Assembly (NCBI GenBank): GCA_015350385.1
Contig: WNKI01000001.1
Span: forward strand, 11,182,666-11,218,887
DNA: 36,222 nt
Direction of reading: 5' to 3'
From: Aculops lycopersici
Lineage: Eukaryota; Arthropoda; Arachnida; Trombidiformes; Eriophyidae
Part shown: piece by piece, positions 21,405-33,578 of the stretch
How the letters are laid out: the number at the start of each line of letters is the position of its first letter
Numbering within the stretch: position 1 is the stretch's first letter
The notes under the pieces: generated by a model
The model's database searches: none
Seen by the model: the letters and a program-made list of their open reading frames with translations, nothing else
What the model was told of the DNA's origin: nothing
Translations under genes and position numbers: made by a program

Positions 21405-22830
21405 CCATTGGCTATGATGAGCTCGCCAGCTCAGCGGCCACCAGCCAGCCAGCCATCCATTGAGTAAGCGAGCAGTTGGGACCGGAAGCTCTAAACACTG
21501 AATAATGTGAAATGGAGAGCCAGCCAAGCGGCGCGCCGGCTTGAGTTTCCATTCGTTTGCTGTTGTTGCTATCGCTAATGCTATTGCTGGTGCTGTTACT
21601 ATTGAGGCCTCGGGTGTCGCTTTTCTGGAATCTCGCGCGGAGGCCTCAAACAGCGCCGAGGCTTCCCTTTCTCATAGTCTCATTGGATTCGCCATCAACT
21701 AGCCGCAAGCGAGTGATGGTGGTAGCGTCAGTGGCGGCAAGCGTGCGGTGGAAGCAAGCAAGCGAGTTAGTCGATAGGGTCGCCCGCTTGGGAGCTCAAA
21801 TTTCAAAAGCCACATCTTATCTCTTTCTAACTGACTGCTTCGGGCAACTTAATTAAGTCGCTAATGATCTCGCCGGCGAGCTGCTCCGCTCAGTTTCAGT
21901 ATTACAACTGCCACTACCATTGGCTCTAAAGCAGCTGCTGCTCGCAATTGCTAGGGCTTGTGACCATGACGCGGCCACTGGAAACTCGAGAGAGTGAGGG
22001 AATCGATTGGTGGAATCGTGCAGAGAAGGCTTGCTGCCTTTAAAATCCCACGGGAGTTTAGTGGTAGTGTTAGTAGTAGGTTTAGTTTAGCAACGAGTGG
22101 CTCAAGTTTGGTGACCGAGACACCGACCGAGTGGCAAGGTCCCAGTCCTACAGTTAGCGCCACACTGGCTCCAGTTGCACCACTTTCACTGACTCTAGCT
22201 CGGCGCTTTTGCGAGAAGAGATAACCTCACCCGAGAGTCGACCAGCGGCAAGCCAGCCGGCCGGCCGGCGAGTTTTCAACCACCTGAGCCTCTCAAGATT
22301 ACACTGGGACTCTACTCTGCTCTACTCCACTCCACCATACTCGACTCCTCTGACTTCTTCAGTTCAATGGGCAAACGGTGCCGAGACCAAAACTACCAAG
22401 ACCGATAAAAGCGCAATCGGCTAGCTCGCTCCAGTTAAGTGGTCGACTGCGGCGCCATAATGAAGCCGGCCGATCGAGTTACTTGTTTGCGCTCGCACAG
22501 CGGCCACACATTGCGGGCCCAGCAGACAGTTGTGCTTTTGGGCCTCAATGGTAAGCAGGCCGCTAGGTGCTCCTCTTTTCGGCGCCACCGCCGCCACCGC
22601 CGCCGCCTCTGCCACACGATCGGCTCGCTCCGGCTTCTGGTTTAGTTCTCGATTCGGTTCTTGCGCTCACTAGACGAACGCGACGACTTTACATCGACGT
22701 CGATCGTTTGGCGGTTGCTCTGCCTTTCGTTTCGTTGCGTTTCCTCGCAAGTTGAACCCATCGAACGGTAACATTAATCTGGCTCAGTCACTGGTACTCT
22801 ATCGCCCGAGATTTGAAATCAACCTCTTTC

Positions 22831-22894
22831 CTCTCTCCCTCTCTCCCTCTCTCCCTCTCTCCCTCTCTCCCTCTCTCCCTCTCTCCCTCTCTCA
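22831..22894. repeat. CT-rich octamer minisatellite, about 8 copies
   Basis: Period-8 tandem repeat of CTCTCCCT covering about 64 bp with almost no variation, so expansion is recent. The strand is purely pyrimidine, so it could form triplex (H-DNA) structures. The Leu-Ser-Pro frame across it is an artefact. Confidence 0.9.
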
Positions 22895-23457
22895 CTCCCT
22901 GTCCCTTAAACTTTGGGTAATACTCCCAGAAAGACGGAAATTGCGCGCTTCCGCAAATTTAAATGCGCTCGCCTCAGTCCCAGAAATAAAATCTACGTTC
23001 GCAAGCTCGATTTGCCTCAAGTAAAGCTCGTCCAAAAAGTCGCCTCTTAAAACTGTCGCAATGTTGACGCATCTGCCTCTAGCTTGGTTTTGGTCTTGCT
23101 CTAAACCTTAGTCGCTGTTGTCGCCTAGTCCAATTGCTTTGGTTCATTCAGTTTTTTGTTCCTGCCGCTACAAATCTCAGTGAGACCTTGTTACAGGCTG
23201 TCAGCCAGCCAGTGATCAGCGCCGAGTGTCGGCTTGGTCGGAGGCGAGTAGCGGGGACAAAGAACAAGTGGTTGACCTATCAGCTGGCATTCGAGTGATG
23301 ACCAAATCCAAATCATCGGGCATTTGGAGCTGAAAATTGTGAGCTAAAGTGAGCGACGGCGCCGATTTGCCATCAACTGGGAAGTAAAAAAGAGAGACAA
23401 CTTTAGTTTGTGGTTGCGGCCAGGCAAAGAGTCAAATCAGGTTTAATGTTAGCGGGG

Positions 23458-23476
23458 GTAGTAGTAGTAGTAGTAG
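23458..23476. repeat. (GTA)6 microsatellite
   Basis: Six GTA units in non-coding DNA. Confidence 0.9.
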
Positions 23477-26400
23477 AAATGAAAACCGATGACGACAACG
23501 ATAATTTTAATCCCAAAAATATCCCCTCCGCACTCGATATCTTGCCGCCGGCCGGATTACCACCGCGTCGCTAGGTCCCCACTCGCTTATCCGCTTACCG
23601 CACCATTGAACTCGCCGCTCGGTGGGCGTGGGAGCTGCCTTTGCTACCGGCCGATTGGCGAGCGATCGAATGCATCGGTGTGACTGTGAGTGTCGCGGGT
23701 GCCACGGGGAGCTTGACATTGGATTTGGTCCCAAGTGGGCGACATTTTTCCCTCTCTCGCCCTCTTACCCCACTGGACTTTAGTGTGTAGTTCAATTGCA
23801 CGGGCCGATTGTTGGCGATTTGTCGCCGTCGCCGTCGCAGGACAACCACTCGCGAGTCGCGACGAGAGAGCTAGAGAGGAGAACATGGCGCCGGTTGCGT
23901 AAGATAGATAACAGTATCAAGTGGTCAGCTATCAAGTGCGCAAGTCACACTTGTTCCAATGCCGTCTGTGCGCACGATTTGTCTGCTCACTTGTCTCGCA
24001 ATGGCCGCACTATTTTCCCCCTCTCCTCTAGAGTAGTGACCCTCTACTTCTGTTTCTGCCTCTATTTCTAACATGCTACCCTCTCATTGCAGCAAATGCC
24101 ATCGGCGCGGCTCCAGCTTGATGGCCAAAGATATCGGACAGCGAGAGACGATCGTATGATTGTGAAGGACGCGCGACAGTAAAAAGAAGCTCGAGATTGG
24201 AGAGCAAACATTGAGAATTAATGATGGAGAATTGCAACTTCTGCACTTTCCCTTGTCCCTCCAACCAAATGTCTCGATTCGTATGTCGTCGTCCGTGGGT
24301 CTGTCCATTTGTTTGTTTGGTCCCTTCGTTTGTCCGTTTGCTGTCGCCCCTCGTTCAACGAGACTAAAGCGAGACAATAATCGGTGGCTTAGGTTACGCG
24401 CCGTGCAATCGTACATCGTCGATCGGTTGTTGTTTCTTGAGTTTTTTCCTACTATCCTTTTTACTCCAGCTCTCACTCATAAATTTCCGCTGCTCAAACT
24501 CCAACAAGTTTGCCCAAATTTGCCTCAACTCCTTCTGTTTGAGAGGGAAATTTCACTTATACCTTTCTCGAGGTTGCAAACGATGAGAGTTGAATACAAA
24601 TGCAAACGAGCAGGCGGTCCAGGTAACTCGCTCGGGTAAATCGGCGACCTCCATTTGGTGCCATGAGTTTAGTTGTTGTTTCTGTCGTTGTTTGGGCGCA
24701 ACAATTCAAGTAGTGACTGGTTGTCGTCGTTGTTACGCACTGAAGAAGCTAGTTGGTTGCAAATCCTCGACAGCCAGAGAAACTTGCTACTTCAAGTAGC
24801 AGAGTTGGAGAAAAGGCTTGCCAAGTAACCACTCACCTGGGAAATGGGCGAGCCTCTTCATTAGCGTCCTCAGAACTGGCTTGCAACTTGCAACGATCAT
24901 AAGCATAGCCGCCGCCGCCGCCTACCCAACTGCCGGAAGTAACGTAGCAGCTCGACTGGGTGACATTGGGATCGAGCCGAATCCACAGGGAGGCCGACGA
25001 CCACTGTTTCTGTTGGCTTTACTCTAACCCTTGTTTCTGTTTCTGTCCATGTTCCTGGTTCCACTGCAACCACTACTATTGCCGCCGCTGCTGCCACTGG
25101 ATCTGTCCCATTGGCTCTAGCGCCCAAAACTTCTCGCGTTTCGGATTGTCTGAGTCAAAGTAAAGAAAGAAGTAAAAGTGAGTCCTCACTTCTACTTCTC
25201 TGCACCATTTGAACTGCTCAAGTCGTTGGGCAACAACTTTAAATGTTAGTCGTTGCTACTGGAGGCAGAGTTGTTGTAGTTGGGGGGCAGAAACTTGCCT
25301 ATTAGTTGTACAGTAGTAACGCGCCAAACACAATAGCTCCTTTTACTGCTCCTCTATGCCGAGCAACAAACACACAAACACATAGAGAACGAGCCAGTTG
25401 CCCAGAACACATCCAGAGAACTATTTAGCCAATTTATATGCTTGGATTTGCGTTGCCCTTTCGTTCGCTTGCTCACTTGCTTTACTTCCCCCGTTACTCA
25501 CTCACCCTCTAGCTAGCTAGCTTCAAATGGTTGCCATTGGTTTGTTTCCATTCGCAGGTCATGTTAATATTCAAAGTGCGCAACCCCAAGTCGCTCGCCG
25601 GGAGTCGTGTGTGTTGTGCCTAGAATTCTCGTGGCACTGCGGCGGCCGTCATCGTGGCCCACAACCACCGTTGCTGCCACTGCAACCTCGATTCATTCCC
25701 AGAGCCTCGAACGGTTTGCTGGTAAGGTTAGCGAGCAGAGTTTGTGTTTGTGTTTGGGTTATAGTTTGTGCTTTATGTTGGAACTGAAGCGGCAGGAGCA
25801 GGAGCAAAAGTGGAAAGTGGACGACGAGGAAACTACACGTAAGTCGGCAGTTAAAGCGCGACCGTTGAGCTAGCAACAACAACATCAGCAACAACAACAG
25901 CAACAGCAACAACCACGAGCCACGCTAGCCGCTGGCCAGGAGTGAGTGGCAAACACCATTAAGCTTGATTTATAACTCGAACCGACTACTACTTGCTTGA
26001 GGTTGTCGTTCGGCTGTTGTTGTTGGTCGTTGTATTCGGTCGGCAGTGGTTGTTGCTGTTGTTGGTGGTGGTGGTTGGCGCTGCTGTTGCTTTTGAACGG
26101 ATGTTAGCCCAGAGGTGGCCGGCCTTCAACTTGCCAGTCGCTAGGCGACTTGCGACGAATGGCGCCAAAGTCTCGCCGCCAGCCGATTGATCCGCTGGCG
26201 CTTCGTGCTCAATAGGTAATAGCAGTAGAGGTGGTGGTGGTTGCGGAATTACCTGCAAAAAGGGCCGCGTGACGGCGGCAACTTATCATTTACATTAGAA
26301 TATTCACCCTGCCAAGCGAGAGGAAGAGTGGGACAAAAAATGCACACACTCTCTTCGCTACTCTGCTACTTGGAACCACCACCACCACGTCGGTGGCCAT

Positions 26401-26993
26401 CGATGGGGCCTGAGAATATAAGGCGCCAGCCAATTGCGGGAATCCATTACTTCATGTGTTGCCGTCCTCACCAAGCTCGCCGTCTCTGAGGATTTTGCGT
26501 CTGTTTTGTCCATTGGCTTGGTTTGTTGACACAACGTGTCGTCTGGTTGCTCGCTAGTTTCTCGAAATGTTGACACTGAATCGTGTTTGCCGAAATACTG
26601 CTTACTGGCTAGCCGGCCAACCAGCTCAATGCACTTGAAACAAGAACACCCATTGGATTCGAGCTGGCGACACAATGATGACATCGGTCGTCTCCATTTG
26701 GCTATTGCATTGGTGCGCCAATGCCAACACATCATTGCCCTTGCCACGTGTAGTGGTTGCTGGCCAAGTCAGGTAGCGATCCGTTCGACTCGACTCGATT
26801 TGATTAAACTGACTGGTTGGCTGACTGGTGGTCTGGCTGAGTGTCGCCACAAAGCTTGTGGCGCGCGCCCCTCGGCCTCGGCCATCGGATCCACTCAAGC
26901 GAGAGCCAGGATTCGCCTGCCGCTACCGCTGCTCCTATTGCCACCACCGCTCTCACCTGACCTCACCCGTTGCTAGTCTATCCGCTTACCTGA

Positions 26994-27236
26994 CCGACCA
27001 GAGAGCGGGCTCACCTGGCAAGCGATGAAAATTTGGCCCGGTCACAGTTGGTGTTGACGCGCGAAACTGCAAATGATCCCTCTCTAGTTGATGGCAAGGC
27101 ACAAAGCAGCAATGGAAATAAACCAGAGGCAGCCACCACTAACCTTAACTCAATAGTCCGCCAGTACAATAGTCAACCAGCGAGCCGCAGCGCAATTACC
27201 GAGACCTCAACGAACCTTTGCGAGCAGAAGCCATAG
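26994..27236 (+). CDS. Coding-like terminal segment, unknown
   Basis: An open frame from a stop at 26991 to TAG at 27234-27236. The residue mix resembles the disordered parts of the two real genes (NKPEAATTNLNSIVRQYNSQ). No ATG opens it, so it would have to be an exon; possible acceptors are CCAG ending at 27001 and CACAG ending at 27047. Directly after the stop, the frame shifted by one continues in the same style for 24 residues (SSGTFSKRMEGANESLASIG), which could mean a frameshifted remnant. No family was recognised. Confidence 0.18.
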   Translation, partial: PTRERAHLASDENLARSQLVLTRETANDPSLVDGKAQSSNGNKPEAATTNLNSIVRQYNSQPASRSAITETSTNLCEQKP

Positions 27237-27439
27237 CAGTGGGACTTTTAGCAAACGTATGGAGGGAGCCAACGAGAGCCTTGCAAGCATTGGGAGACTC
27301 ATTACGTGACCTGAATGCTCCCTGCACTTCTATCTGCCGCCACCATCCACCAGCAACCGACCCACCAAGCTTAGGTCGAGCGTTGAGGTTAGTTGCGAGC
27401 GCTGAAGTGTCGGCGGTTTGCGGCGGCTTTGGCTGGCTG

Positions 27440-27477
27440 GCGAAAGTTTGACGGGCGGCCGCCCGTCAATCTTTCGC
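27440..27477. repeat. 38-bp near-perfect palindrome, no spacer
   Basis: 18 of 19 base pairs match around a centre between 27458 and 27459. The inner 22 bp (TTGACGGGCGG and its reverse complement) are perfect, and the single mismatch is T/T at 27447/27470. A NotI-type GCGGCCGC forms the core. Such a GC-rich cruciform-prone sequence is not expected by chance in 36 kb. Confidence 0.9.
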
Positions 27478-30046
27478 TTCGACTTGCGCCAGCGAGGCTA
27501 CGACTTTTAGCTCGAGCTAACAAGTGGTTGGCGTCAACCACTAATTCTATTGACTCGCCCGTTAGCTAACTCGTCGGTGGGTGGGCGCTCAGCAAGCAAG
27601 TCGCTAGGTTCCATCTGAATTGAGTTGTCGATTCTCTCTTTGCCTCGGCGGAGTCACTCACTGGCTCACAGTTGGCCCAACTCTAAACGTCTGCTGCTTT
27701 GATTTGGTTCGCCGCCGCCCGCCAGCCAGCCAGCTAGCCAACCATTTAGCTAGCTTTCCTCTAGAGCCTCGAGTCTGACCAGCTTATCCAAGCTGACGGC
27801 ACCAACGACAATTAATTGCAGATCTCGCAAAGTCGCCAGCGGGAAGCAACGAGCTTATGGTCCAATTGGCAAGCTATCTAGCTGGGCGAGTCGTTCGGGG
27901 TTCATACTGAGTCCACAAACCAGCAAACTGCCAACAAGAGCGCCACCACCGACGACGACGAAGGTCAATTGGCTGGTGTAAAATCGACGGGAGGCAACGA
28001 GGAGCAAACAGGCGACTCTTATGGAAACCAATCGAGTATACTGTCGCGCGCACACTAACCAGCTGGTTGGCTAGCTCTCGAGTTGACCAATAGACCAGTC
28101 GAACTGATTGGCAGCTTCGCCCGCCGAGCGGCTTACCCACAACTCACTGTTATTCTAGTTAGAGCAACACGATCGACTTGCTCTCTGTTTTAGGTCTGCC
28201 GTCAGCGCCGCCGTTTCACGTTCCGCTAACTTGACTGCACAATCTAGACGGCGCGCACTTGAGTCAGCTAGCTAGCCCGCTAGTCGGCTAAATACCGCTA
28301 CGCCGATGACGACAACAGTGGCAGCAACAGAAACAGCGAAAGCAGCTACAACAACAACAACGACAAGCGATGAGCTGCCCGCTGGCGCCGGAAGTGCCAG
28401 CCGCGAGCCGCAATCAGCGCAGAGCTCGCAGCACCATTCCTGCGAGTGAGGGCGAATGAGAGGGAGAAAAATTTGGTCAGAAAGTTGGAGGAGAGAAAGA
28501 GTCAAACTGGAGTTAGTTGAGTTGGCTGCGTTTGTTGGGTTGGCTGCCACTGGGCGTGCTGCTGGCCACTTCCGGTTTGCTTCGTAGGTTGAGTTTTGGT
28601 TGGTTGGAGTTTAGTTTGTGAGTGAGCGCCACATGCACACGACGAGTTTTTAAACCGCAAGGCAACGTTAGGCGCCTCGCTTGTCCGCTCAACACTCGGC
28701 CGCTGCTCACGGTTCGTTGAAGAGAGCAGGAGAGACCTAGTGGCTTTCACGTCGCTAGGTGGCGGCTTAGCGGAGAGGAGAAACTTTTATGCCTTCAACT
28801 AGCTCGTCGGCGCCAACAAGAGCTCGTTACGTTGGTTCCGTCGGCGACGTGCCGCCAATTGGAGCGCGCACTGGTTACGCCGGCCAGCGAGCGGGTTGGC
28901 AGGCGGGCAGGCAGGCAGACTGGCAAGCTAGCTTGGCCATCGCGCGTGCCCAACTCGCGGCCCTCGCCGCAGCAGTGGCGCAACTCCTGGATTGCGGGCA
29001 ACCGAAAAGAGAAAAACATGATTAAGTTTGTCATCAATCATTAGCAGCTGAGATTTCTGCAGAGCCGGTTGCAGCAGTCTTGGCGCCAGTGGCACGTTGG
29101 TTTAGTTGGCTGGCGCCGCCGTTGCCTCTGCGCTTGTTTTGTGTAGATGCGCCGGGGTAGCGCAACCTTGTGAGCAACGGCGGGCGCCTCGACAAGCCGG
29201 CCGGTTGCTCTTTTCAAAAGCAGCGCTACTTGCCCTCGAGGTGAGCAGCAACCACCACCGAGTTGCTCTTTGTGTTTCTGTGGCTCTCTGTGTTGGAGTG
29301 AACGAGAACTTGGCCAGCTGATTTGCGTGCGCCACGTTAGTTCGATGAGTGGAGGCGCTGATTTGGGTCCGTCGACAACTTCAAGTGGTTGGTTGGTTGG
29401 AATTAACTGAGAGGAAGGACGGCTTAAAAAGAAGACTTGCAGGAGGAGCCAAAGGAATTTGCTCTTTCTTTGGGCGAGGCACATTCAAAAGTGAGCACAA
29501 TAGCCAGTGGCAGTCGTTTTCCACTCGTCGCCTGAAAGTTGGCTGCGCAATTTCGGCCACTTGAGTCTCTGCTCTTTTCGTGTCCCGTTGTCTCCTTCTG
29601 TTTCTGGCTTCTTCCTCTTTTTTCCTCTTATATTAAAAGAACCTCACACAAATTCAATTGGAAACTTGGGCCACACGAACTTTTGATCTGGAGTGTGGAG
29701 TGTGGAGACGAAATAGACGGCCACCATAAGCGAGGGGAGCGGGCCAATTTTTCATTGTACTACGACGTGCGCAAGTCACTACAAAAAGGCGAATGATTAA
29801 CTAACGTCAGTTGGACGCCATAAGAGACATCGACGTCGACTTCTACTTTAACTCGTTCGTAGCTGTAGTTTCAACAACATTAAACGAGAGAAGAAGACGA
29901 CGACGACGACAAGTCAAATGAGAATTGAAATTTATCGCCTTCAGTTTAGTCTAGTCGTTTTACTCGAAAGTTTGCTAGCAATTTTTCAAGTTGTCTGAAA
30001 GAACCAACCGTTTTCCCTTTCTTTGCGGCACCTGGAGGCTCAAGTC

Positions 30047-30066
30047 GAGAGAGAGAGAGAGAGAGA
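30047..30066. repeat. (GA)10 microsatellite
   Basis: Ten GA units, with another GA-rich run at about 30949-30971. Confidence 0.9.
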
Positions 30067-32273
30067 TGAGTCTCGAGTTACCTGGCTTTTGGCCAGACAA
30101 AGCAGAAGCCGAAAACATTTCCATTCTCTTTTTTCTTTCTGGTGCCACCCACTAAACTGGAGAGTGACAACAAAGCAATCAGTTTTGTCGCCTTAGTTTC
30201 GAGGGACTAAGATGAGCCGCAAAATTTAGAGGCCACCAACACGAAAGAGCTTGACTCCAACTACCCAACTGGAGCATTGAATGTGAGACTAAAGTTGGAG
30301 TTGCACGAGTAACAATGACAACACAATGGCCGCTGACATAACGCCACGCAAGTTGCCTCTACTTTCTCCTAACTCACTCGCCAGCTACTAACACCAACCA
30401 ACATCGACAACAACAACAACAACAACAGCAACTAAGACCAATAGCAACCGGCAAACTTGACGAGCAAACAAAAGCTAGCGAAACTTAAGCGAGAGGAGCG
30501 AGTTGGTTGTAGGAAACTAAAGGGAGACACACGAAGCGCTAGGCGCCGCCAAGAGATATATCGAGATCCCCAAGCGAGCCTCTTTGAGTGGTAAACTCGG
30601 TGGTTGTCCTTCTCTCTCTGGCAAACTTGGCTTAAACTCTTGCTCTCGCCTCCGAGCTAAAACTTGGACTCGAGTCGCTCGTTTGGAAATCTTGCAAAAT
30701 TTCAGAGAGAAAGCCTCGCTTTCTTCTTCTTTTTCTTCTGGTGGTGGTTTCGAGTCTTGGAATTGATGAGACTTACCACCGACAAAATAGCAGTAGCCAG
30801 CTTACTTTAAAGGAACTCGAGGAAAACTTTCAGTCGTCGTCCGCAAAAAAGAGAGAGGGGAAACACAGCGACGAGATGAAGCCGCCAGATTGGTGCGCCG
30901 GAAAAGGAAGTTCCACTTTTAGAGCGTGAATAACTGGAAAAAGTTGGAGAGAGATAGAGAGAGAGAGAGAAACTCAATGGGCAAATTCTCAGGTTTCGGT
31001 ACATGAATTGAGATCTGAGGGGAGGGGAGGGCAGCCGGTCACCTAATGCCTTCCCCCTCGTTGAAAGTCAGCATCAAAATTTGCCCTCTTTTCCTCTCGA
31101 ATCGGTTCCCATCGAGTTCCTTTCCTTTCCGTTCAGTTCAGTTCTGTGTTAAGTAGCGGCGAATGTTTTGGAAAAGTAAAACTTCCATCTAAGAGCTCAA
31201 ACAAACTCACTGGAGCTCGAAATATTGAGCTAGCTTGTCGTAGTCGTTGCTCCTCTCTCCTCTCGTCGGTCTAACTTTGGCTGTCAGCGGCGAAACCGAA
31301 CCGAACTGCCTGCTGACCGACCGGCAAGCTAGCTTTCTACGGTGGTCTCTCCAGAGGAGTCTTGCCAAGTTGAACGTAAACTCTAGCTTGCTAGCTCACT
31401 CACTCATTCACTCACTAGCCACCGCAACCGTAAATCATGGGGCTTATGAGATTTTGCGTGTTTCTGGTGCCAGAAATGTTGGTCCCAAGCGGGAGAGAAA
31501 TCCCGCGCGCTTAGCTAGTCTAGTTGGTGGCTCTCTCTAGAGCATCGTTTGAGTTTCCCTGAAACTAGAAAGTACCAGCTTTTTCCCGATTTCCAGTTGC
31601 CGCTTGCCGCTTGCCCTTCGACTGACTCTCAGATCTCTCATCGCTTGCCGCGCTTGTCCTTCATATTGCAGCAGTAAGAGAGCGGAAGCGGTGGCAGCAA
31701 CAGCAACCGATGAGTGCGAGTCCAAGTGTTTCATTTCATTTCGAGCCTTTGGTGCCGGCGCGGCTTAAGAGCCGGAAGTTGTGGGTGTGTGACCGAGGTC
31801 CAGCGGGCCAAAGAGTGAGACTGATCCCCTCGGTCCCATTCCGGCTCTGGCTCGTTTGGCGCTCGCCAGCGCTGGCACGCCCACTTGCCCAACCTTCCCG
31901 CGTTAGCTCAAGAGGACTCACTGTCGCCGCTATGCTTGGTGGTAGTGGAGCTGCTGCTGTTGGTGGGTCCGCCCTCGTGGGCGTGGCCTGGTGTTGGGCA
32001 ACTCTGAAGCTAAGGCCGTAGCTTGCAACGAGGATGACGATGACGACGACGACGACGACTACAGCAGCAGTCGCCGCCGCCAACCACTCAGTTAGTTAAC
32101 TGGAGGCGATAATTGTTGACACATCAAATTGGCGCCCCCTTTTTAGACCTTAACTAGAGAGCTCGCGACTCGGAGCTACAAGAGACGTGACGTAGAGCCG
32201 GTGCAGCGTTGACTTGGATGAAGCTAGGGCTGGAGCTCGTGCAGCGTTAGCGAAGGAAAAACCAATTGCTCTA

Positions 32274-32299
32274 TCTGGCAAGCTAGCTGGCTTGCCAGA
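32274..32299. repeat. Hairpin, 9-bp arms
   Basis: TCTGGCAAG and its exact reverse complement CTTGCCAGA are separated by 8 bp (CTAGCTGG). This is short enough to be near the chance level. Confidence 0.4.
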
Positions 32300-32719
32300 G
32301 TCGGCGGCCAAAGCTGAGCGGCTCAGCGTTGCAAGTGGATGTCATTGTCTCTGTCTCTCGGGTTCCCATTTGCTGTCTTCGAGCTCTAACCGTTATGTTG
32401 CTGTCGTCGTCATCGCCACTCTCAGGTCCCGTCATCACGCGCCAGCTTTCATCGCGCACGAGTGCGAGGCGTCTGGATTGCGCCAAACTAAATGTTGACG
32501 GCTGTAGCAGCGGCAACAGAAGCATTAGCGAGAAAGCAGCCAACCAACGAGATGGAATGAAATTGAGGCTTCAAAATAACAATCCGCCGCTCGGTTTTGG
32601 CTGGTTTCATTTGGGCGCCAAAAAGGGATGAGCCAAAGGGAGAGAATGAGAGATGAGGTCGTTGTCGTAATTACGGCGATCAAACCAAAACTGAAGGACG
32701 CGCCGAGTGGCCAGTTTTG

Positions 32720-32986
32720 TTATGGACCTTCACTGGCTTTGCTGGCCAGACTTTGGGTTTCAGCACTCACATCGTCGCACTCGATGATGAGTGCAACGAG
32801 AGGCTCGATGCTTGTGTACGTAATGATAAAACTAATAAGTGCCAAGAGGATCTCAAGTGGCGATAAACTCAAGAGTCGTCGTCCTGCTCCTTGTCGATGT
32901 TGTCGTCGCATCCCTTTTTGGCCATCCATCTTTTGGTTGCTAATTTTGTATGCGAGATTTTTGTCACTCTCACTGCTGAATGTCAT
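32720..32986 (-). CDS. Weak candidate ORF with hydrophobic segment, 88 residues
   Basis: A minus-strand ATG frame ending in TAA, immediately preceded by an in-frame TAA. It has a charged N-terminal half, then a strongly hydrophobic stretch (ILLALISFIITYTSIEPLVA) that could span a membrane, then an acidic tail. No family was recognised, and the opposite strand is also open here. It may be chance. Confidence 0.13.
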   Translation of the reverse strand: MTFSSESDKNLAYKISNQKMDGQKGMRRQHRQGAGRRLLSLSPLEILLALISFIITYTSIEPLVALIIECDDVSAETQSLASKASEGP

Positions 32987-33544
32987 TTAACCCATTTGTT
33001 AAAATCATGATCACGGAACGATGAGAGCAAAAACCTAAGAGCTACATGATGATAACGCGACAGCGACCACGATCGTCTACGTGAAGAGAGGCCAAATGTT
33101 AGCTGGCAAACAAGAATTGAAGCGACTCATTGTGTTTGTTGTGGAGGTGGATTCGCTGATGTTCCTGTTACTATTACTATCGCCATTTCCATTGCTGCTT
33201 TAGTTGTGTCATTGAACAACAAATTGAACGTGCTCGTGGGTGTCATAGTTTTTGTTGCTGCTGAAATTTGTTTGAGAAACTAGAGTCTAGAAAGTGAGCC
33301 GAATGAGTCAACTCGTGCGCTACTTTTGCTCGACTCATCTCGTCTCATTTCTACTCGTTAGGTTGTTTGCTTGTCCGCCGGCCAAGTTTCACGGCGAACG
33401 CATCCCAACATCAACAGCCTTAGCTCCTGCTTCTGGTTCAGTTTGATTATTAAAATTGAGTTGAATTGAATCGAATTGAGATAAACGAGCTCGAGGGCGA
33501 CCACGACGGAGACTTGGCTGCGCTAGCGGGCGGCGCTAACAAGC

Positions 33545-33578
33545 CGACGTGTGGGCGCCTATGCGCGCCCACACGTCG
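33545..33578. repeat. Hairpin with perfect 14-bp arms and 6-nt loop
   Basis: CGACGTGTGGGCGC at 33545-33558 and its exact reverse complement at 33565-33578 flank the loop CTATGC. The right arm runs into a GTCGCTAGGT copy at 33575. It is GC-rich and stable. No T-run follows, so a Rho-independent-type role is not implied, and this is eukaryotic DNA. Confidence 0.9.

Noticed and set aside
22752..23024. Leu/Ser/Pro repeat protein
   Set aside because: Caused by the octamer CT minisatellite; no domain outside it.
24211..24639. 142-residue open frame and its antisense partner
   Set aside because: Both strands are open, neither shows domain features, and the residue mix fits chance translation of CT-rich DNA.
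26536..26976. 146-residue open frame
   Set aside because: Composition is irregular with low-complexity Leu/Pro at the end, no recognised domain, and overlapping open frames on the other strand of similar length.
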